Shown piece after piece: positions 1 through 9,434 of a DNA stretch of 64,000 nucleotides (the first letter of the stretch is position 1; each line of letters starts with the position of its first letter). Made by a program: the position numbers and the translations under genes. The notes beneath the pieces are model-generated. The model did not search any database, was not told the DNA's origin, and was given only the letters and a program-made list of their open reading frames with translations. Source of the DNA: CBDUXT01 sp965371245 (GTDB lineage: Bacteria; Planctomycetota; Phycisphaerae; UBA1845); the NCBI GenBank assembly GCA_965371245.1, contig CBDUXT010000001.1, positions 75,824 through 139,823 on the forward strand. Direction: 5' to 3'.

Positions 1-1659
1 ATGCCCCCAGCCCTTTCGCGGTCCCGCCAGATGGTTGACCTCGTCGTACGATGCCTTTGCCACGTTGCCTCCACTACCTCGGTGATGCACGCCGATGACG
101 TGACCGAGTTCGTGGGCGAGGGTCACGCTGCCGTTGGCGATTCGGTCATTCTGAGTGATCAAACAGGCGCAGAGTTGCTCGATGGCCCCGTCCCCGCACA
201 GCGGCTTCTGGTCGTTGGCGCGCTGGTTGGAAGGCCCCATGCGTTTCATCTCGATCTTCTTGGTCGCGCTGTCGGGAAAAACTCCAGTCGGGCGAATCCA
301 CGACGTGCTCGGCGTGCCGGAAAGAGACACCTTGGCTTCGGGCTCCGAGAGTCGCCGGTCGGTGGCCGATCCCAAGAGATTCGGGCGACCCGCGCACGAA
401 TGGACATACACGAGATTGAACACCCCCTTGCGCGAATTGAGCATGGGGGCAACGATCCTGGCGTCTTTGACGACGTTGAACGTGTGGTTCGTTGCGTTGG
501 TCACCTCGAAAATCCCCTCGTCCTTTCGCACGGCCCCGTTCCGCGCCGTGCGGTCTTTGTCCATGACGAGCTGAATGCCCATCTGCCAAAGCAGGACGTT
601 GCTGAATGCAATGTGAGATTTGACCTGAGCGGGCGTGAACGTCGGGTTCTGAAGGGGCACGCCTCCGACCGTCGCCCTGGAGCACTTGATAATGTTGGCC
701 CGCGTCCACACCTTCTTGGGCTTGCCGACCCACACGCGGTAGACGGCCAACAAGGGCTTGCCCTCACTGTCCCATCGAACCTCGATCTTACCTTCTTCGT
801 CCGCGTCACCTCTCATCACGCCGAACGCGTTGACCTCCTGTCCGCCCTTGACTTCGGTCTTCGTGGCGCCGCCGTGGAAGAACTTGATGTTGCTGGTCGC
901 CGCGGTCCAGATGATCTTCCTGAGATCCAGGTCGGCCGGACGATATTGGGTAATCCGAATGCGCGCACATCGGTTGGCGAACCCTGTGCGGGTCGGACTG
1001 ATGACGGGAATGAGCGCCGGGTTAACCAATCCGTTCAGTTTCCTCGTCGCCGCGGAAACGGCAAGGTTGACCTGCGGAGACGCGGTCAACGAGCGCACGC
1101 CTCTGGCAAGGGGCGGGATCCCGTGTGCCCACGGAACGGGGATGACCGGGCAGAGATGCACCATCTTGCTGAGCATTTCATCGTGGATCGTCGTGTAGGT
1201 ATCCGAATCGAACCGCTCGACGATGCTTGTGACCCTTCCCGGCCTGCCGCTGGTTTCCGCAAGCACCGACACCTGAAGCCTGGCGACGAACTTCGCCTCG
1301 CTGGACTTGAGGCGAAGGTCGTACGCGTGAACGATGGGCGTGTTGAGCGTGAGCTTCACGCGGCCGAGGTCGTCATCAAAGATCAGGTCTTCGTCTTTTC
1401 CCTCGAGCACAATCTCCAGCTTCGTGTCGGCGGACTTGATGTCGATGTCGTGTGACCAGTTTAGCGTCAACTTGTCGCCGGTGTTGACCTCGTGGGTCTT
1501 CTCCGGGTCGCCGACCGCAATGGTTTCGTTTGTCGCCACGCGCTTGATCGTGGCCTTGAGGACCCACTCACCCGGCCCGAACCAGTCCGAGTCGTCAAGC
1601 ACATCGACGGAAGTGAACGTCACCTTAATCTTCGTTGCAGCCAAGGCCGTAGCCTCCAT
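1..1659 (-). CDS. Metzincin-like zinc metalloprotease, C-terminus beyond the window
   Basis: The minus strand stays open for 553 codons from an ATG at 1659 to the left edge, so the gene is partial. Near its visible end it has HELGHVIGVHH (residues 516-526, coding bases 82-114), the full HExxHxxGxxH zinc site of metzincin peptidases: three His ligands and the catalytic Glu. The preceding 500 residues are mostly beta-rich and unrecognised, with no signal peptide. The start lies 32 bases after the stop of the upstream LysM gene, so the two are probably co-transcribed. The Shine-Dalgarno match is weak, so a downstream start is possible. Substrate unknown; pairing with a LysM/peptidoglycan-binding protein hints at an exported or injected enzyme, but that is inference. 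Confidence 0.8.
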   Translation of the reverse strand, partial: MEATALAATKIKVTFTSVDVLDDSDWFGPGEWVLKATIKRVATNETIAVGDPEKTHEVNTGDKLTLNWSHDIDIKSADTKLEIVLEGKDEDLIFDDDLGRVKLTLNTPIVHAYDLRLKSSEAKFVARLQVSVLAETSGRPGRVTSIVERFDSDTYTTIHDEMLSKMVHLCPVIPVPWAHGIPPLARGVRSLTASPQVNLAVSAATRKLNGLVNPALIPVISPTRTGFANRCARIRITQYRPADLDLRKIIWTAATSNIKFFHGGATKTEVKGGQEVNAFGVMRGDADEEGKIEVRWDSEGKPLLAVYRVWVGKPKKVWTRANIIKCSRATVGGVPLQNPTFTPAQVKSHIAFSNVLLWQMGIQLVMDKDRTARNGAVRKDEGIFEVTNATNHTFNVVKDARIVAPMLNSRKGVFNLVYVHSCAGRPNLLGSATDRRLSEPEAKVSLSGTPSTSWIRPTGVFPDSATKKIEMKRMGPSNQRANDQKPLCGDGAIEQLCACLITQNDRIANGSVTLAHELGHVIGVHHRGSGGNVAKASYDEVNHLAGPRKGWGH

Positions 1660-1691
1660 CCGATCCCAAGACGCCGGTTCCCAACCGACGG

Positions 1692-2414
1692 TTACCCGCC
1701 GTGTGCGGTCTTAAGCGCGGTGCGTGTTTCCTCGTCCGGCTCACCGGTCACCGGAAGATCGTTCTTGCGCTGGAACGCACGCAACGCAGCCTCGATGGCC
1801 GGTGTCAACTCCTTGGCTCCGTGGGGGCAATTGAAACCCAGGTTGGTCAGGCGTTTGCAAACGCCTTCCAACTCCTTGATGGGGTCCATTTGCCGCAACG
1901 ACAGATCGAGCGCGAGTTGCTCCGGCGTGCCGGGGTTCAAGATCAAGACGCCGTGTCTCGCCGCCGGCGGGATGATCGCCTCCAGCCGACCATCCGCATC
2001 GGTCTTCCCCTCGCCAACGGAAAACCCATCGACATACAACGCATAGGGTTCATCCGCCCGCGGCTCGTCTTCGTCCGGTCCCGCCTCGGCATCCGCCGCT
2101 TGCCAGGGTTCGGTCGCCTCTTGGTCGATCGGTTCCCCGTCTTCGTTTCTCGCTCGAATGAGCCGGAGCCGAAGCTTCGCGGGTGTACCGAGCTTCCGAA
2201 ACCGGTGATGCGCTTCTGTGGCCCCGCTCTCTGTCTTGAGCGTGATGTCGGGAACATGCACCACGTCCCCCGGCAGCAGGATGTTCGGATCCTCGCGGAG
2301 CTGTTTGAGCTCCGCGTTGTTTGAATGATTCCAAACGGTTTCCCAGAAGAAACCCCGGCGGTGCGCGATCGACAGCACGCATTCGCCTTGTTTCGCGACG
2401 TGATCTTCGGCCAT
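1692..2414 (-). CDS. LysM and peptidoglycan-binding domain protein
   Basis: 240 residues. The N-terminal ~55 residues look like one LysM domain (a GECVLSIAHRRG start and an ILLPGDVVHVPD end, the usual 'pGd.l.iP' finish). The C-terminal ~70 residues look like a PG_binding_1 domain (ending 'AFQRKNDLPVTGEPDEETR'). Between them is an acidic Glu/Asp/Ala-rich linker and a beta segment. There is no signal peptide. The start at 2414 is preceded by GGAGAGCC; the frame is open further upstream but without LysM-like sequence. Proteins with this LysM-linker-PGBD build often sit beside contractile-injection or secreted-effector genes, which fits the metzincin gene directly downstream, but no spike or sheath gene is visible here. 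Confidence 0.8.
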   Translation of the reverse strand: MAEDHVAKQGECVLSIAHRRGFFWETVWNHSNNAELKQLREDPNILLPGDVVHVPDITLKTESGATEAHHRFRKLGTPAKLRLRLIRARNEDGEPIDQEATEPWQAADAEAGPDEDEPRADEPYALYVDGFSVGEGKTDADGRLEAIIPPAARHGVLILNPGTPEQLALDLSLRQMDPIKELEGVCKRLTNLGFNCPHGAKELTPAIEAALRAFQRKNDLPVTGEPDEETRTALKTAHGG

Positions 2415-2763
2415 CGGAGGCTCTCCACCCACCCGTGCCCGGAGCGGGGGACATTCGTTCCAACCGACGTCGCCGGGAGGCCTAGCCCCGAAGCGACATG
2501 TGAGGCTCCCATGGTAACGCGGCACGAGCGACCTGTCCACGAAGCGATGGTCGTTCTCGCCCATGGCAACAGCGGATGCGCGTGGTCGGCTGGGGCGACG
2601 GCGACGCACCCCGGCAGGCACGTGGCGTAACCCGCGCGTCGTGCGCTTGGGGCGCTGCAGTGGCCCGCCGTCCGACTCGGAAGCTGTTGCGCTCGATGCG
2701 GTGATCGAGCTGGGAAGCGGTCAGCACCCACTCGCATCCGTACGAAACACGCCGGGTTCGCGA
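2415..2763. other. Intergenic, 349 bp
   Basis: Lies upstream of the LysM gene and downstream of the PLP enzyme, both on the minus strand. It should hold the promoter for the LysM-metzincin pair. I see no convincing -35/-10 pair, RNA gene or conserved reading frame. Confidence 0.4.
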
Positions 2764-4062
2764 TCAAACCTGCGCCAGGGCGGCCTTGAGGTCGGCGATG
2801 ATGTCCCGGCGGTCTTCCAGTCCGATGCTGAGGCGGACGCCGCCGGGCACCAGGCCTCGCTCGCGCTTCTTGTCGGGGGTCATGGCGGCGTGGGTCATCG
2901 AATAGGGCGCCTCGATCAGGGTCTTGATCTGCCCCAGCGAGACCGCCAGTGTCAGGGTGTAGGCATGCTCCGCTGCCCAGTCGATCATGCGCTCGGCGGG
3001 CGCGCCGGTGCCCTCCGGATCGACCAGCTCGAAGTAGATCATCGAGCCCGGCGCGAACCGGTCGTTGGCGTCGCGCATCTGCCGAAAGGCCAGCTCGTAC
3101 TGCGGGAAGGACTTGAGTCCGGGGTAGCGGACGACCTTGACGTTGGGGTGCGCCTCGAGGAACCGCGCGACGTGTAGGGCCGACTTCTGATAGTTGACCA
3201 TGCGCGTGGCCAGCGTCGGAAGCCCCTGCACCAGTGCGGGCCAGGCACTCTTTGGCGAAAGCGAGGCGCCGAAATCCTTGCGACAGAGGATCAGGTCGTG
3301 GTAGAGCGACTTGGGTCCGATGATCGCCCCGCCGATGTCGGTGCCGAATCCGCCGATGGCCTTGGTGAGCGACTGACACACGAGGTCGGCGCCGTGGGCA
3401 ATGGGTCGCTGGCAAAACGGTGTGGCGAAGGTGTTGTCCACGACCACGTACACGCGCTCCGACGCCTCACGCCCCGCGTTAACTTCATCGACGACGGCCC
3501 GTACGCCGGCGATGTCGATCAGCTTCATGTCGGGATTCGCCGGGGTTTCGAAATAGACCAGGCGCGTTTCGGGGCGAATCGCGTCGCGCAGCGATGCCAG
3601 GCTCGTGAGATCGACCATGGTGGTGTCGATGCGGTAGCGCGGCAGCCAGTTTGTCACCAGCGAGTAGGTGCATCCATAGAGCATGTTGTGCGACACGAGA
3701 TGTTGCCCGGCCCGGGTCAGCGTCAGAATAGTGGCGGAGATCGCAGCCATCCCGGAGGCGAAACACAGGGCCATCTCGCCGCCCTCCGCGGCCGCCAGAT
3801 TGATCTCGAGCATATCCCCGGTGGGCTCGCCCAGGCGATCGTAGATGTAGATCGGCGCGTGCGAGTCCGCGAGGGATTCGTCGCGGGCGAAGTCGGAAAA
3901 CCCCTGCACCCCGCGACGTGTGGAGTCGAGACGAAAGGCCGCACTGACCGTCATGGGCGGCACGACGTGGTGGGTGTAGTCCCAGCGGGGCGTGTGACTC
4001 TCGCCGTGGATCAGACGGCTGCGAATGCGATACGTTCCTTCGTCGTCCGGTGGGTTTGTCAT
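2764..4062 (-). CDS. Cys/Met-metabolism PLP-dependent enzyme (trans-sulfuration family)
   Basis: 432 residues, the usual length for cystathionine gamma-synthase / O-acetylhomoserine sulfhydrylase / methionine gamma-lyase enzymes. The PLP-binding lysine is K234 in SLTKAIGGFG; YDR at 74-76 matches the Tyr-Arg phosphate clamp, and VVDNTFATP (207-215) gives the ring-stacking Asp region. The start at 4062 has GGAGG six bases upstream. The family uses PLP to swap or eliminate gamma substituents on homoserine-derived amino acids; which reaction this member carries out cannot be told from sequence alone. It stands alone, transcribed away from the hemerythrin-like gene. Confidence 0.88.
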   Translation of the reverse strand: MTNPPDDEGTYRIRSRLIHGESHTPRWDYTHHVVPPMTVSAAFRLDSTRRGVQGFSDFARDESLADSHAPIYIYDRLGEPTGDMLEINLAAAEGGEMALCFASGMAAISATILTLTRAGQHLVSHNMLYGCTYSLVTNWLPRYRIDTTMVDLTSLASLRDAIRPETRLVYFETPANPDMKLIDIAGVRAVVDEVNAGREASERVYVVVDNTFATPFCQRPIAHGADLVCQSLTKAIGGFGTDIGGAIIGPKSLYHDLILCRKDFGASLSPKSAWPALVQGLPTLATRMVNYQKSALHVARFLEAHPNVKVVRYPGLKSFPQYELAFRQMRDANDRFAPGSMIYFELVDPEGTGAPAERMIDWAAEHAYTLTLAVSLGQIKTLIEAPYSMTHAAMTPDKKRERGLVPGGVRLSIGLEDRRDIIADLKAALAQV

Positions 4063-4541
4063 GACATGCCTCCGATAACCGTGTATTGTTTGCAAGCTGC
4101 GTACCGCGCGGAAAGGAAAGACGCTCGGGCTGATCGTGCGGCGACGGGTTTGGGCAGACCGCTCGTACCAACATCGCGGAAGCCCCCGTCGGAATGCTCG
4201 GTGAAAAATGCCTGGAAGGCCAACTGGATGACGTCCAGCGCCCCGAAGCGAAAGCCCGTACCGCTCCCCGTTCCGCGGGAGATGGGTGGGATCGTCTGGC
4301 ATGAGCCTTGCTAGCTGGATACGAGCGCGCCGAGTTCCCTACCTAGGTTTCGGGAGAGGGGGCGCTGTGACGACGAGTCTGCCCGCGGACCGAAGTCGAT
4401 CTGCGTCCCGCGGTTCACGGTGGGCCGATAGGGTCGGGTTTCCCGTTCCGCTTCGCACACTTACCGGATCCCGAGGGGATCCCGGTGGGTTTTTTCGCGC
4501 GATCGGGTAGGGCTATCGGACAAGCACGAGGAGCAAGGACC
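4063..4541. other. Divergent intergenic region, 479 bp
   Basis: Separates the PLP enzyme (minus) from the hemerythrin-like gene (plus), so it must hold both promoters. It contains the hairpin with a T-tract listed at 4463-4495. No reading frame in it looks coding. Confidence 0.4.
4463..4495 (+). terminator. Terminator- or attenuator-like hairpin ahead of the hemerythrin gene
   Basis: ACCGGATCC (4463-4471) can pair, with a one-base bulge, with GGATCCCGGT (4477-4486); GGG and six T follow. This is the form of an intrinsic terminator on the plus strand. No plus-strand gene ends just upstream, so it may act inside the leader of the gene starting at 4542. That role is speculative. Confidence 0.35.
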
Positions 4542-4994
4542 ATGACCGAACAAGACTTGGCTCGTTGGATCCGAAAAGAGCATGAGCAGGTCCAGGGGCT
4601 CGCCGACCGCCTCACCGAGAAGGTCGCGATCGTTCCCCGCGCCAACCTCACCGTGTGGATCGCCGAAGTCCGTGAGCGGTTCGAGCATTTCCGGGCTCAC
4701 ATGACCAAGCACATGGCCTTGGAGGAACACGAGGGATACTTACCGGCCGTCGTCGAACGGCGGCCGACCCTTGCCCCGCAGATCGAACGGCTCCATCACG
4801 AGCACGGCGAGTTCTTGCGGATCATGGAGGGCGTTCATAAGGCACTCAAAAACCTCACCCCCGAGGATCACCTCCTCGTGCGCGACTGCTGCCACCGGAT
4901 CACACACCTACTTGCGTACGTCGAACAACACGAGGAACTCGAAAACAACCTCGTCACCTTCGCGTTCAGCCAGGACATCGGGACAACGGGCTGA
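4542..4994 (+). CDS. Hemerythrin HHE-domain protein
   Basis: 150 residues, all helical, matching a single hemerythrin HHE cation-binding domain. Likely di-iron ligands are spread as expected: H14/E15, H53/H57 with E61/E62, H85-H88 in LHHEHGEF, and H130 with E131-E134 in YVEQHEELENN. Such proteins bind O2, NO or iron and often serve in oxidative or nitrosative stress. The ATG at 4542 follows GAGGAGCAAGG; the open frame reaches further upstream but without domain sequence. It stands alone. Confidence 0.85.
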   Translation: MTEQDLARWIRKEHEQVQGLADRLTEKVAIVPRANLTVWIAEVRERFEHFRAHMTKHMALEEHEGYLPAVVERRPTLAPQIERLHHEHGEFLRIMEGVHKALKNLTPEDHLLVRDCCHRITHLLAYVEQHEELENNLVTFAFSQDIGTTG

Positions 4995-5140
4995 CCGGGC
5001 AACTGCGCGGTGACAGGCCTACGCCTTACGGACGCGATCCGGCCGTTCGGTCGTCATAGCGCCGGCATGGCCGGTTGTCACCGATGCGGCACCCCGATGC
5101 GGTGTTCAATGATCAAACGACGTCCCGGCGGCACCTCGCT

Positions 5141-5725
5141 TCAGGCAGGAGGCGTCGCTTCACTTCGGACGCACGCCTGCCCATCCGTCGGCTTCCCGCA
5201 CTCGGGACAAGCACCGCTGGTGTTCCCCGTCAGATTGTAACCGCAGCCCACGCAGCACGGTGCCTGCCCCGTCGCCCCGCAAAAGGGGCAAAGCGCCTCC
5301 GTCACGCCGGTCAGCGCGCGCCCACACTCGACGCATTGGTTGTTTCGCCGACGTCGCCTTCGCCTAGTCCACGGCCCGCGGACCAGCGCGACAAGGGGAT
5401 AGGCCGACGCGACGACAATGACAAACCACGCGGGCAGCAACGCACGGTAGAGGATAAACGACGTGCCCAGCGGCGTGCCGGATCGCTCGAACTTGCCGCC
5501 GAATCCAAACAGGTCGAAGCTGCTTGAGGTGGCAACCACGGCCTTCTTGACGGCCAGCCAATGAGACAGGCGCACCCGACCGTCTGCGCAGGCGAGCATC
5601 AGTGAGCCGGATTCGCTGTATTCACGATAGAAATACACGCCGCGGGAACGACTTGACCTGATCCATGCGAGCGCGGTTGAGGCGGCGACAAGGACGCAAA
5701 CCAGTAGCAGTACCCGTCGTTTCAT
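5141..5725 (-). CDS. Membrane protein with C-terminal double zinc ribbon
   Basis: 194 residues. Starts MKRRVLLLVCVLVAAS, an N-terminal membrane segment; a second hydrophobic stretch (LPAWFVIVVASAYPLVALV) precedes an Arg-rich tract. The tail carries two CxxC pairs (CVECG, CPFCG) and then CVGCGYNLTGN followed by CPECG, a zinc-ribbon type common in planctomycete small membrane proteins. Function unknown. It is a distant relative of the gene at 21736-22215 by layout: TM, extracytoplasmic beta part, TM, Arg-rich, zinc ribbon. Confidence 0.72.
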   Translation of the reverse strand: MKRRVLLLVCVLVAASTALAWIRSSRSRGVYFYREYSESGSLMLACADGRVRLSHWLAVKKAVVATSSSFDLFGFGGKFERSGTPLGTSFILYRALLPAWFVIVVASAYPLVALVRGPWTRRRRRRRNNQCVECGRALTGVTEALCPFCGATGQAPCCVGCGYNLTGNTSGACPECGKPTDGQACVRSEATPPA

Positions 5726-6036
5726 GCGTTTCTCGGGCCGAGCGAGCGCGCGGGCGTCGCCGTCGGGTGGACCGATCCGCCTGCCGGTCGCATTCGAACC
5801 TACTGCCCCTGCTACGCCGCGGCAATTCACGAGGTTCGCGCGGTACCGCCCGACGGACGCTCATGTGCCGAGCCGCGGCCCGCGCCTGGCGATCCGGCGT
5901 GTGACCACCTCCAGCCGCGCCACGCGCGGTTGACGCTGTCGCGGGGCACCACTACCGTTCTTTCGCGCGCTGCGCAGTGGCATCGCTTGGATGTTACCCA
6001 AGCGGTTGGTGGATTGCATCTCCTGGAGTGACCACG
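5726..6036. other. Divergent intergenic region, ~310 bp
   Basis: Between the zinc-ribbon membrane gene (minus) and the phosphohexomutase (plus). Nothing recognisable beyond the presumed promoters. Two alternative GTG starts for the phosphohexomutase (5977 and 6028) lie inside it. Confidence 0.35.
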
Positions 6037-8379
6037 TTGACGACGAAAGAGGACCAGGCCTTGTTGTCACGGGCGGACGCGGGCATCGCCGCGTTCCTGA
6101 CGGGCGAGCGCGACGCCGGACGCATCGCCGGAAATTACTACGACGACGCGGTGGCGCGGACCGTGCCGAACCTGCGCAAGTGGCTGCTGGCCGAGGAACT
6201 CGACACCATCTCGCCGAACCTGCGAGATGGTCTTCGCAGTGCGATCCGCGACGGGGATTGGGTCTCCATCGCCAATGCGTTTTCGCGCGATGTTGCCTTC
6301 GGAACCGGGGGCATCCGCGAGAAAATGGGCGCCACGCGCGACGTCATCCTCAAGCTCAAGGAACAGGGTATTCACGCGCCGATCCTCAAAGGCCCTAACA
6401 CCATCAACGACGTGATCTACCTGCTCACCTCCACCGGCGTGGCCAAGTACGGTCTTCAGCGCGATCCGCCGTTGACCAAAGCGGTCATCGGGTTCGACAG
6501 CCGGGTTCGAGGGCAAGACTTCTCGCGGTTGATCGCGAGCCTCTTTCTCGCCTTCGATTACACGGTCTACTTGTTCGACGAGGCCTGCCTCTACCCCAGC
6601 GTCACGTTCGCCGTGCCGACGCTTCGTGCCGACGTCGGCGTGTTCATCTCCGCCAGCCACAATGACTTTCGCTACAACGGCTACAAGCTGTCGTGTCAAA
6701 ACGGGTCGCAGTTCGACCCGGCCGAGCGCGCGGACCTGTATGAGAACTTCATCACCAAAGTCGAGTTTGCAGATATCAAGACGATTCCGCTGTCCGAAGC
6801 CGGGGAGGACAAGCTGTGGTTCCTGGGCGGGCAACGAGCGTCCCAACCACGCCTCGTCGAATCGGGTGAACATAAGGGCCTGGCGCTGGCCGACCCCCTG
6901 CCGGGCTCGGTTGATTCCTACGCCGCGCGCGAGCATCGCATCATCGATATGCACACCATGCACGCCGAGCACGTGAAAGGATTCCTTCTACGCGGGGAGA
7001 TGATCCGGCAGGCCAAGTCGCCGCTGTCCATCGGCTACTCAGCCTTCAACGGGTCGGGGCGGGAGGCCGTCCCACGGCTACTCGGCGAGATCGGGTTCAA
7101 CAGCGTGCGCCGCATCATGAAGCTCGACGCGCTGGACGGCATGTTCCCGGCGTTCTGCAGCGATCCGGGCAACGAACAGCAGCCCGACCCCGGCGATTGG
7201 CGGGCGGCCGACATCGCCGTCGATGCCTTCAAGGAAGAGTACCCCGACCAGTGGGACAACGTGGACCTCATCATCGGCACCGACCCGGACGCCGATCGTT
7301 GCGGCGTGATTGTCCGGGTACCCGAGCATCAACGGCCTGCCCATCCGCACCCCGGAACCGGAGAAGCACGCGACTACGCGCTTCTGTCGGCCGACGAGGC
7401 TTGGTCGCTGATCCTGTGGTATCGCCTTACGTACGAGGTGGAACGGTTCGGGGCCGTGCAGGACGCCGAGCGGAAGTTCATCACGCTCTCGCACACGACG
7501 ACCGATCTTCTGCCGCGCGTCGCCCGCAAGTTCGGCCTGGGCGTGCTGACGACATGGGTCGGCTTCGCCCAACTGGCGGCCGGCACGCGCGCGGTGTGGG
7601 ATCTAAGCCGGGGGATCGATTCCGACGGATTGACCGAAGGCGGTCGCCTGCCCATGTACACCGAGGGCCGGCGTGATCCGAACGATAAGATCGCCAACCG
7701 AACCATTCACTCGTGGGATGCCATGGACGACACCCGTCGGTCCATCAACGTGGCCGCCCTCGAACAGAGCAACGGGTTTTCGATCCTCGGCGACGTTCCG
7801 CCTGACGCGCGCTCGCTCGGCGGCGGAGGGCACGTGCGCGACAAGGACGGAACGTTCGCGGCCATGCTCATGGCGGAACTGGCGTGTTACGCCAAGGAAG
7901 CCGGCACGAACCTGATCGATCTGATCGATGAGAAGCTGTTCCTCGACCCCGATCTGGGGCTGTACATCACGCACTACGAGCCCGACCCGATGGACGGTGA
8001 GTATGAGGGGTTGGCGGGCTACACGAAGAAACGCGGCATCCTGGATAAGGCCGAGGCGCTTCTGGCGAACTGTGCCGCTCAGCCGCCGACACTCGGTGGG
8101 CGCACCGTGAAGTCGGCCACCGTCTACCGCACCGGAAAGTACGACACGGTCAACTGGTCCGGCTTCCCCGACGAGGGCTATCGCTTCTTTTTCAATGACG
8201 ATCTTCGCTCGCACCTGACGATCCGTCCGTCCGGAACCTCGAACGCCCTGCGTTTCCACGTGCAGCTCTTCGGCGGCTGCCCAGCCCGCGATGAGTTGAT
8301 CGCCAAGAAGGCGGAACTGCGCGGATCGGCCGCCGCGATGGTGCATGACATTCGTGAACTGATCGGCGCGACGTTGTAG
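6037..8379 (+). CDS. Phosphoglucomutase/phosphomannomutase family protein
   Basis: About 780 residues, longer than the usual 450-600 for alpha-D-phosphohexomutases, with an ~95-residue N-terminal extension and insertions. Catalytic phosphoserine S207 sits in FISASHNDFRYNGYK, the metal-binding loop is DPDADR (416-421), and the C-terminal phosphate-binding loop is RPSGTSNALR. AFGTGGIREKMG (N-terminal) is the typical substrate-side glycine loop. The enzyme interconverts hexose 1- and 6-phosphates; substrate preference is not readable. I chose the TTG at 6037 because GGAG lies eight bases before it; GTG at 6028 or 5977 are alternatives with poorer ribosome sites. Confidence 0.88.
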   Translation: MTTKEDQALLSRADAGIAAFLTGERDAGRIAGNYYDDAVARTVPNLRKWLLAEELDTISPNLRDGLRSAIRDGDWVSIANAFSRDVAFGTGGIREKMGATRDVILKLKEQGIHAPILKGPNTINDVIYLLTSTGVAKYGLQRDPPLTKAVIGFDSRVRGQDFSRLIASLFLAFDYTVYLFDEACLYPSVTFAVPTLRADVGVFISASHNDFRYNGYKLSCQNGSQFDPAERADLYENFITKVEFADIKTIPLSEAGEDKLWFLGGQRASQPRLVESGEHKGLALADPLPGSVDSYAAREHRIIDMHTMHAEHVKGFLLRGEMIRQAKSPLSIGYSAFNGSGREAVPRLLGEIGFNSVRRIMKLDALDGMFPAFCSDPGNEQQPDPGDWRAADIAVDAFKEEYPDQWDNVDLIIGTDPDADRCGVIVRVPEHQRPAHPHPGTGEARDYALLSADEAWSLILWYRLTYEVERFGAVQDAERKFITLSHTTTDLLPRVARKFGLGVLTTWVGFAQLAAGTRAVWDLSRGIDSDGLTEGGRLPMYTEGRRDPNDKIANRTIHSWDAMDDTRRSINVAALEQSNGFSILGDVPPDARSLGGGGHVRDKDGTFAAMLMAELACYAKEAGTNLIDLIDEKLFLDPDLGLYITHYEPDPMDGEYEGLAGYTKKRGILDKAEALLANCAAQPPTLGGRTVKSATVYRTGKYDTVNWSGFPDEGYRFFFNDDLRSHLTIRPSGTSNALRFHVQLFGGCPARDELIAKKAELRGSAAAMVHDIRELIGATL

Positions 8380-8447
8380 GCGTCCGCCGTGGATGAGATA
8401 TCCCCGACGCATCGCCACGCCGGAATCCACGGGTGTGCCCATGAACA

Positions 8448-8466
8448 CACGGGTTGGAAGCCCGTG
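8448..8466. repeat. Short palindrome (REP-like)
   Basis: CACGGG and CCCGTG flank TTGGAAG, a 19-base hairpin just after the phosphohexomutase stop. It resembles the other short GC palindromes scattered between genes in this window. Confidence 0.4.
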
Positions 8467-8491
8467 CGATACCTGTTCCTTGCGTCGGTGG

Positions 8492-9154
8492 TCACGCGGT
8501 CGCGGGACGTCGCCGACCCAGGTAGATGGCGGCTACGCTCGCGCCGAGCAGGTTGAAGAGCAGATCAAGGGCCGTGTTCTCGTACCCGCCGACGTTCGTC
8601 TCCGGCACGGACACGACGGCGGCGAACTCCAGGACTTCGTTCAGCGCCCCGACCCCCGCGCCCATGAGCACGACCAGGACGAACAGCGTCCGCCGGCCGA
8701 CCACGTCGGGTCGAAGGTACGGTTTGAGGAGATGGTGACACACGAGTGTCGCCACGCCGAAGCCAAACAGATGCACGACCTGGTCGTAGCGCAGAATGTG
8801 GTACGGGGCGCCCACGATCGGGACGAGCGTCAGGTTGTACAGAACGCCATCGCCGACGTGGAGGTTTCCGCCGGCCAGGTGAAGAAAGCCCCAGCCCGTC
8901 AGCCCCCAGAGAATCAGACCATCGAAGCGGACGGCGTGCTGCTTGAGAAGGACCAGCACGACCGCGACGGCGACGACGCCGATGTAGAGCAGAAACTCGA
9001 AGTCGAGGTTTCGAAGCGCGATGATCGTAAAGAAGGGGACGTAGAGCAGAGTGACGATCAGGACGGGAATCTCGCGCGGGGTCAGGAGCATGGGTTCATT
9101 GTTGCCGGGATCGAGCCAAGCGACAATCACTCGGCGCAGGCGGCCTGGGGCCAT
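8492..9154 (-). CDS. DUF2238/YjdF-like inner membrane protein
   Basis: Up to 220 residues with about six membrane segments. The region RYDQVVHLFGFG and, later, GALNEVLEFAA plus GYENTALDLLFNLLGA carry the conserved His, Glu, Asn and Asp residues typical of the DUF2238 family (E. coli YjdF type). Role unknown. An internal ATG at 9091 (MLLTPREIPV) could be the true start; neither start has a clear Shine-Dalgarno. Confidence 0.75.
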   Translation of the reverse strand: MAPGRLRRVIVAWLDPGNNEPMLLTPREIPVLIVTLLYVPFFTIIALRNLDFEFLLYIGVVAVAVVLVLLKQHAVRFDGLILWGLTGWGFLHLAGGNLHVGDGVLYNLTLVPIVGAPYHILRYDQVVHLFGFGVATLVCHHLLKPYLRPDVVGRRTLFVLVVLMGAGVGALNEVLEFAAVVSVPETNVGGYENTALDLLFNLLGASVAAIYLGRRRPATA

Positions 9155-9434
9155 GGCAATCGACGCGACCCCCGGGTTCCACCGTCGCCGGTTTGCGTCG
9201 CGTCCGAGAAAACCCTTAAGCGCAGGACACTGCCGCCATGTTGAAGATCAAAGGCCATGCGCCCTGGCGATTCGTTGTCCCGAACGCGAATCGGCACTAC
9301 ACTCTTTATTGGCAACCTGTCTCGTAGTGAACTCGGCGACAACCGGACCGGCGACATGCGACGGATCGCAAGCGCCTCTTGTTCCGCCACGCCGGTTTGC
9401 GCACTCAACCTTTGAACGAGTCGAGAGAACGACC

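Noticed and set aside
1..1455. A 484-codon open frame on the plus strand
   Set aside because: It is the mirror of the metzincin gene, whose minus-strand frame has a coherent HExxHxxGxxH site and normal composition; the plus frame is Arg/His-rich noise.
1943..3415. Minus-strand 490-codon frame across LysM and PLP genes
   Set aside because: It crosses two well-supported genes in another frame and has no domain sequence.
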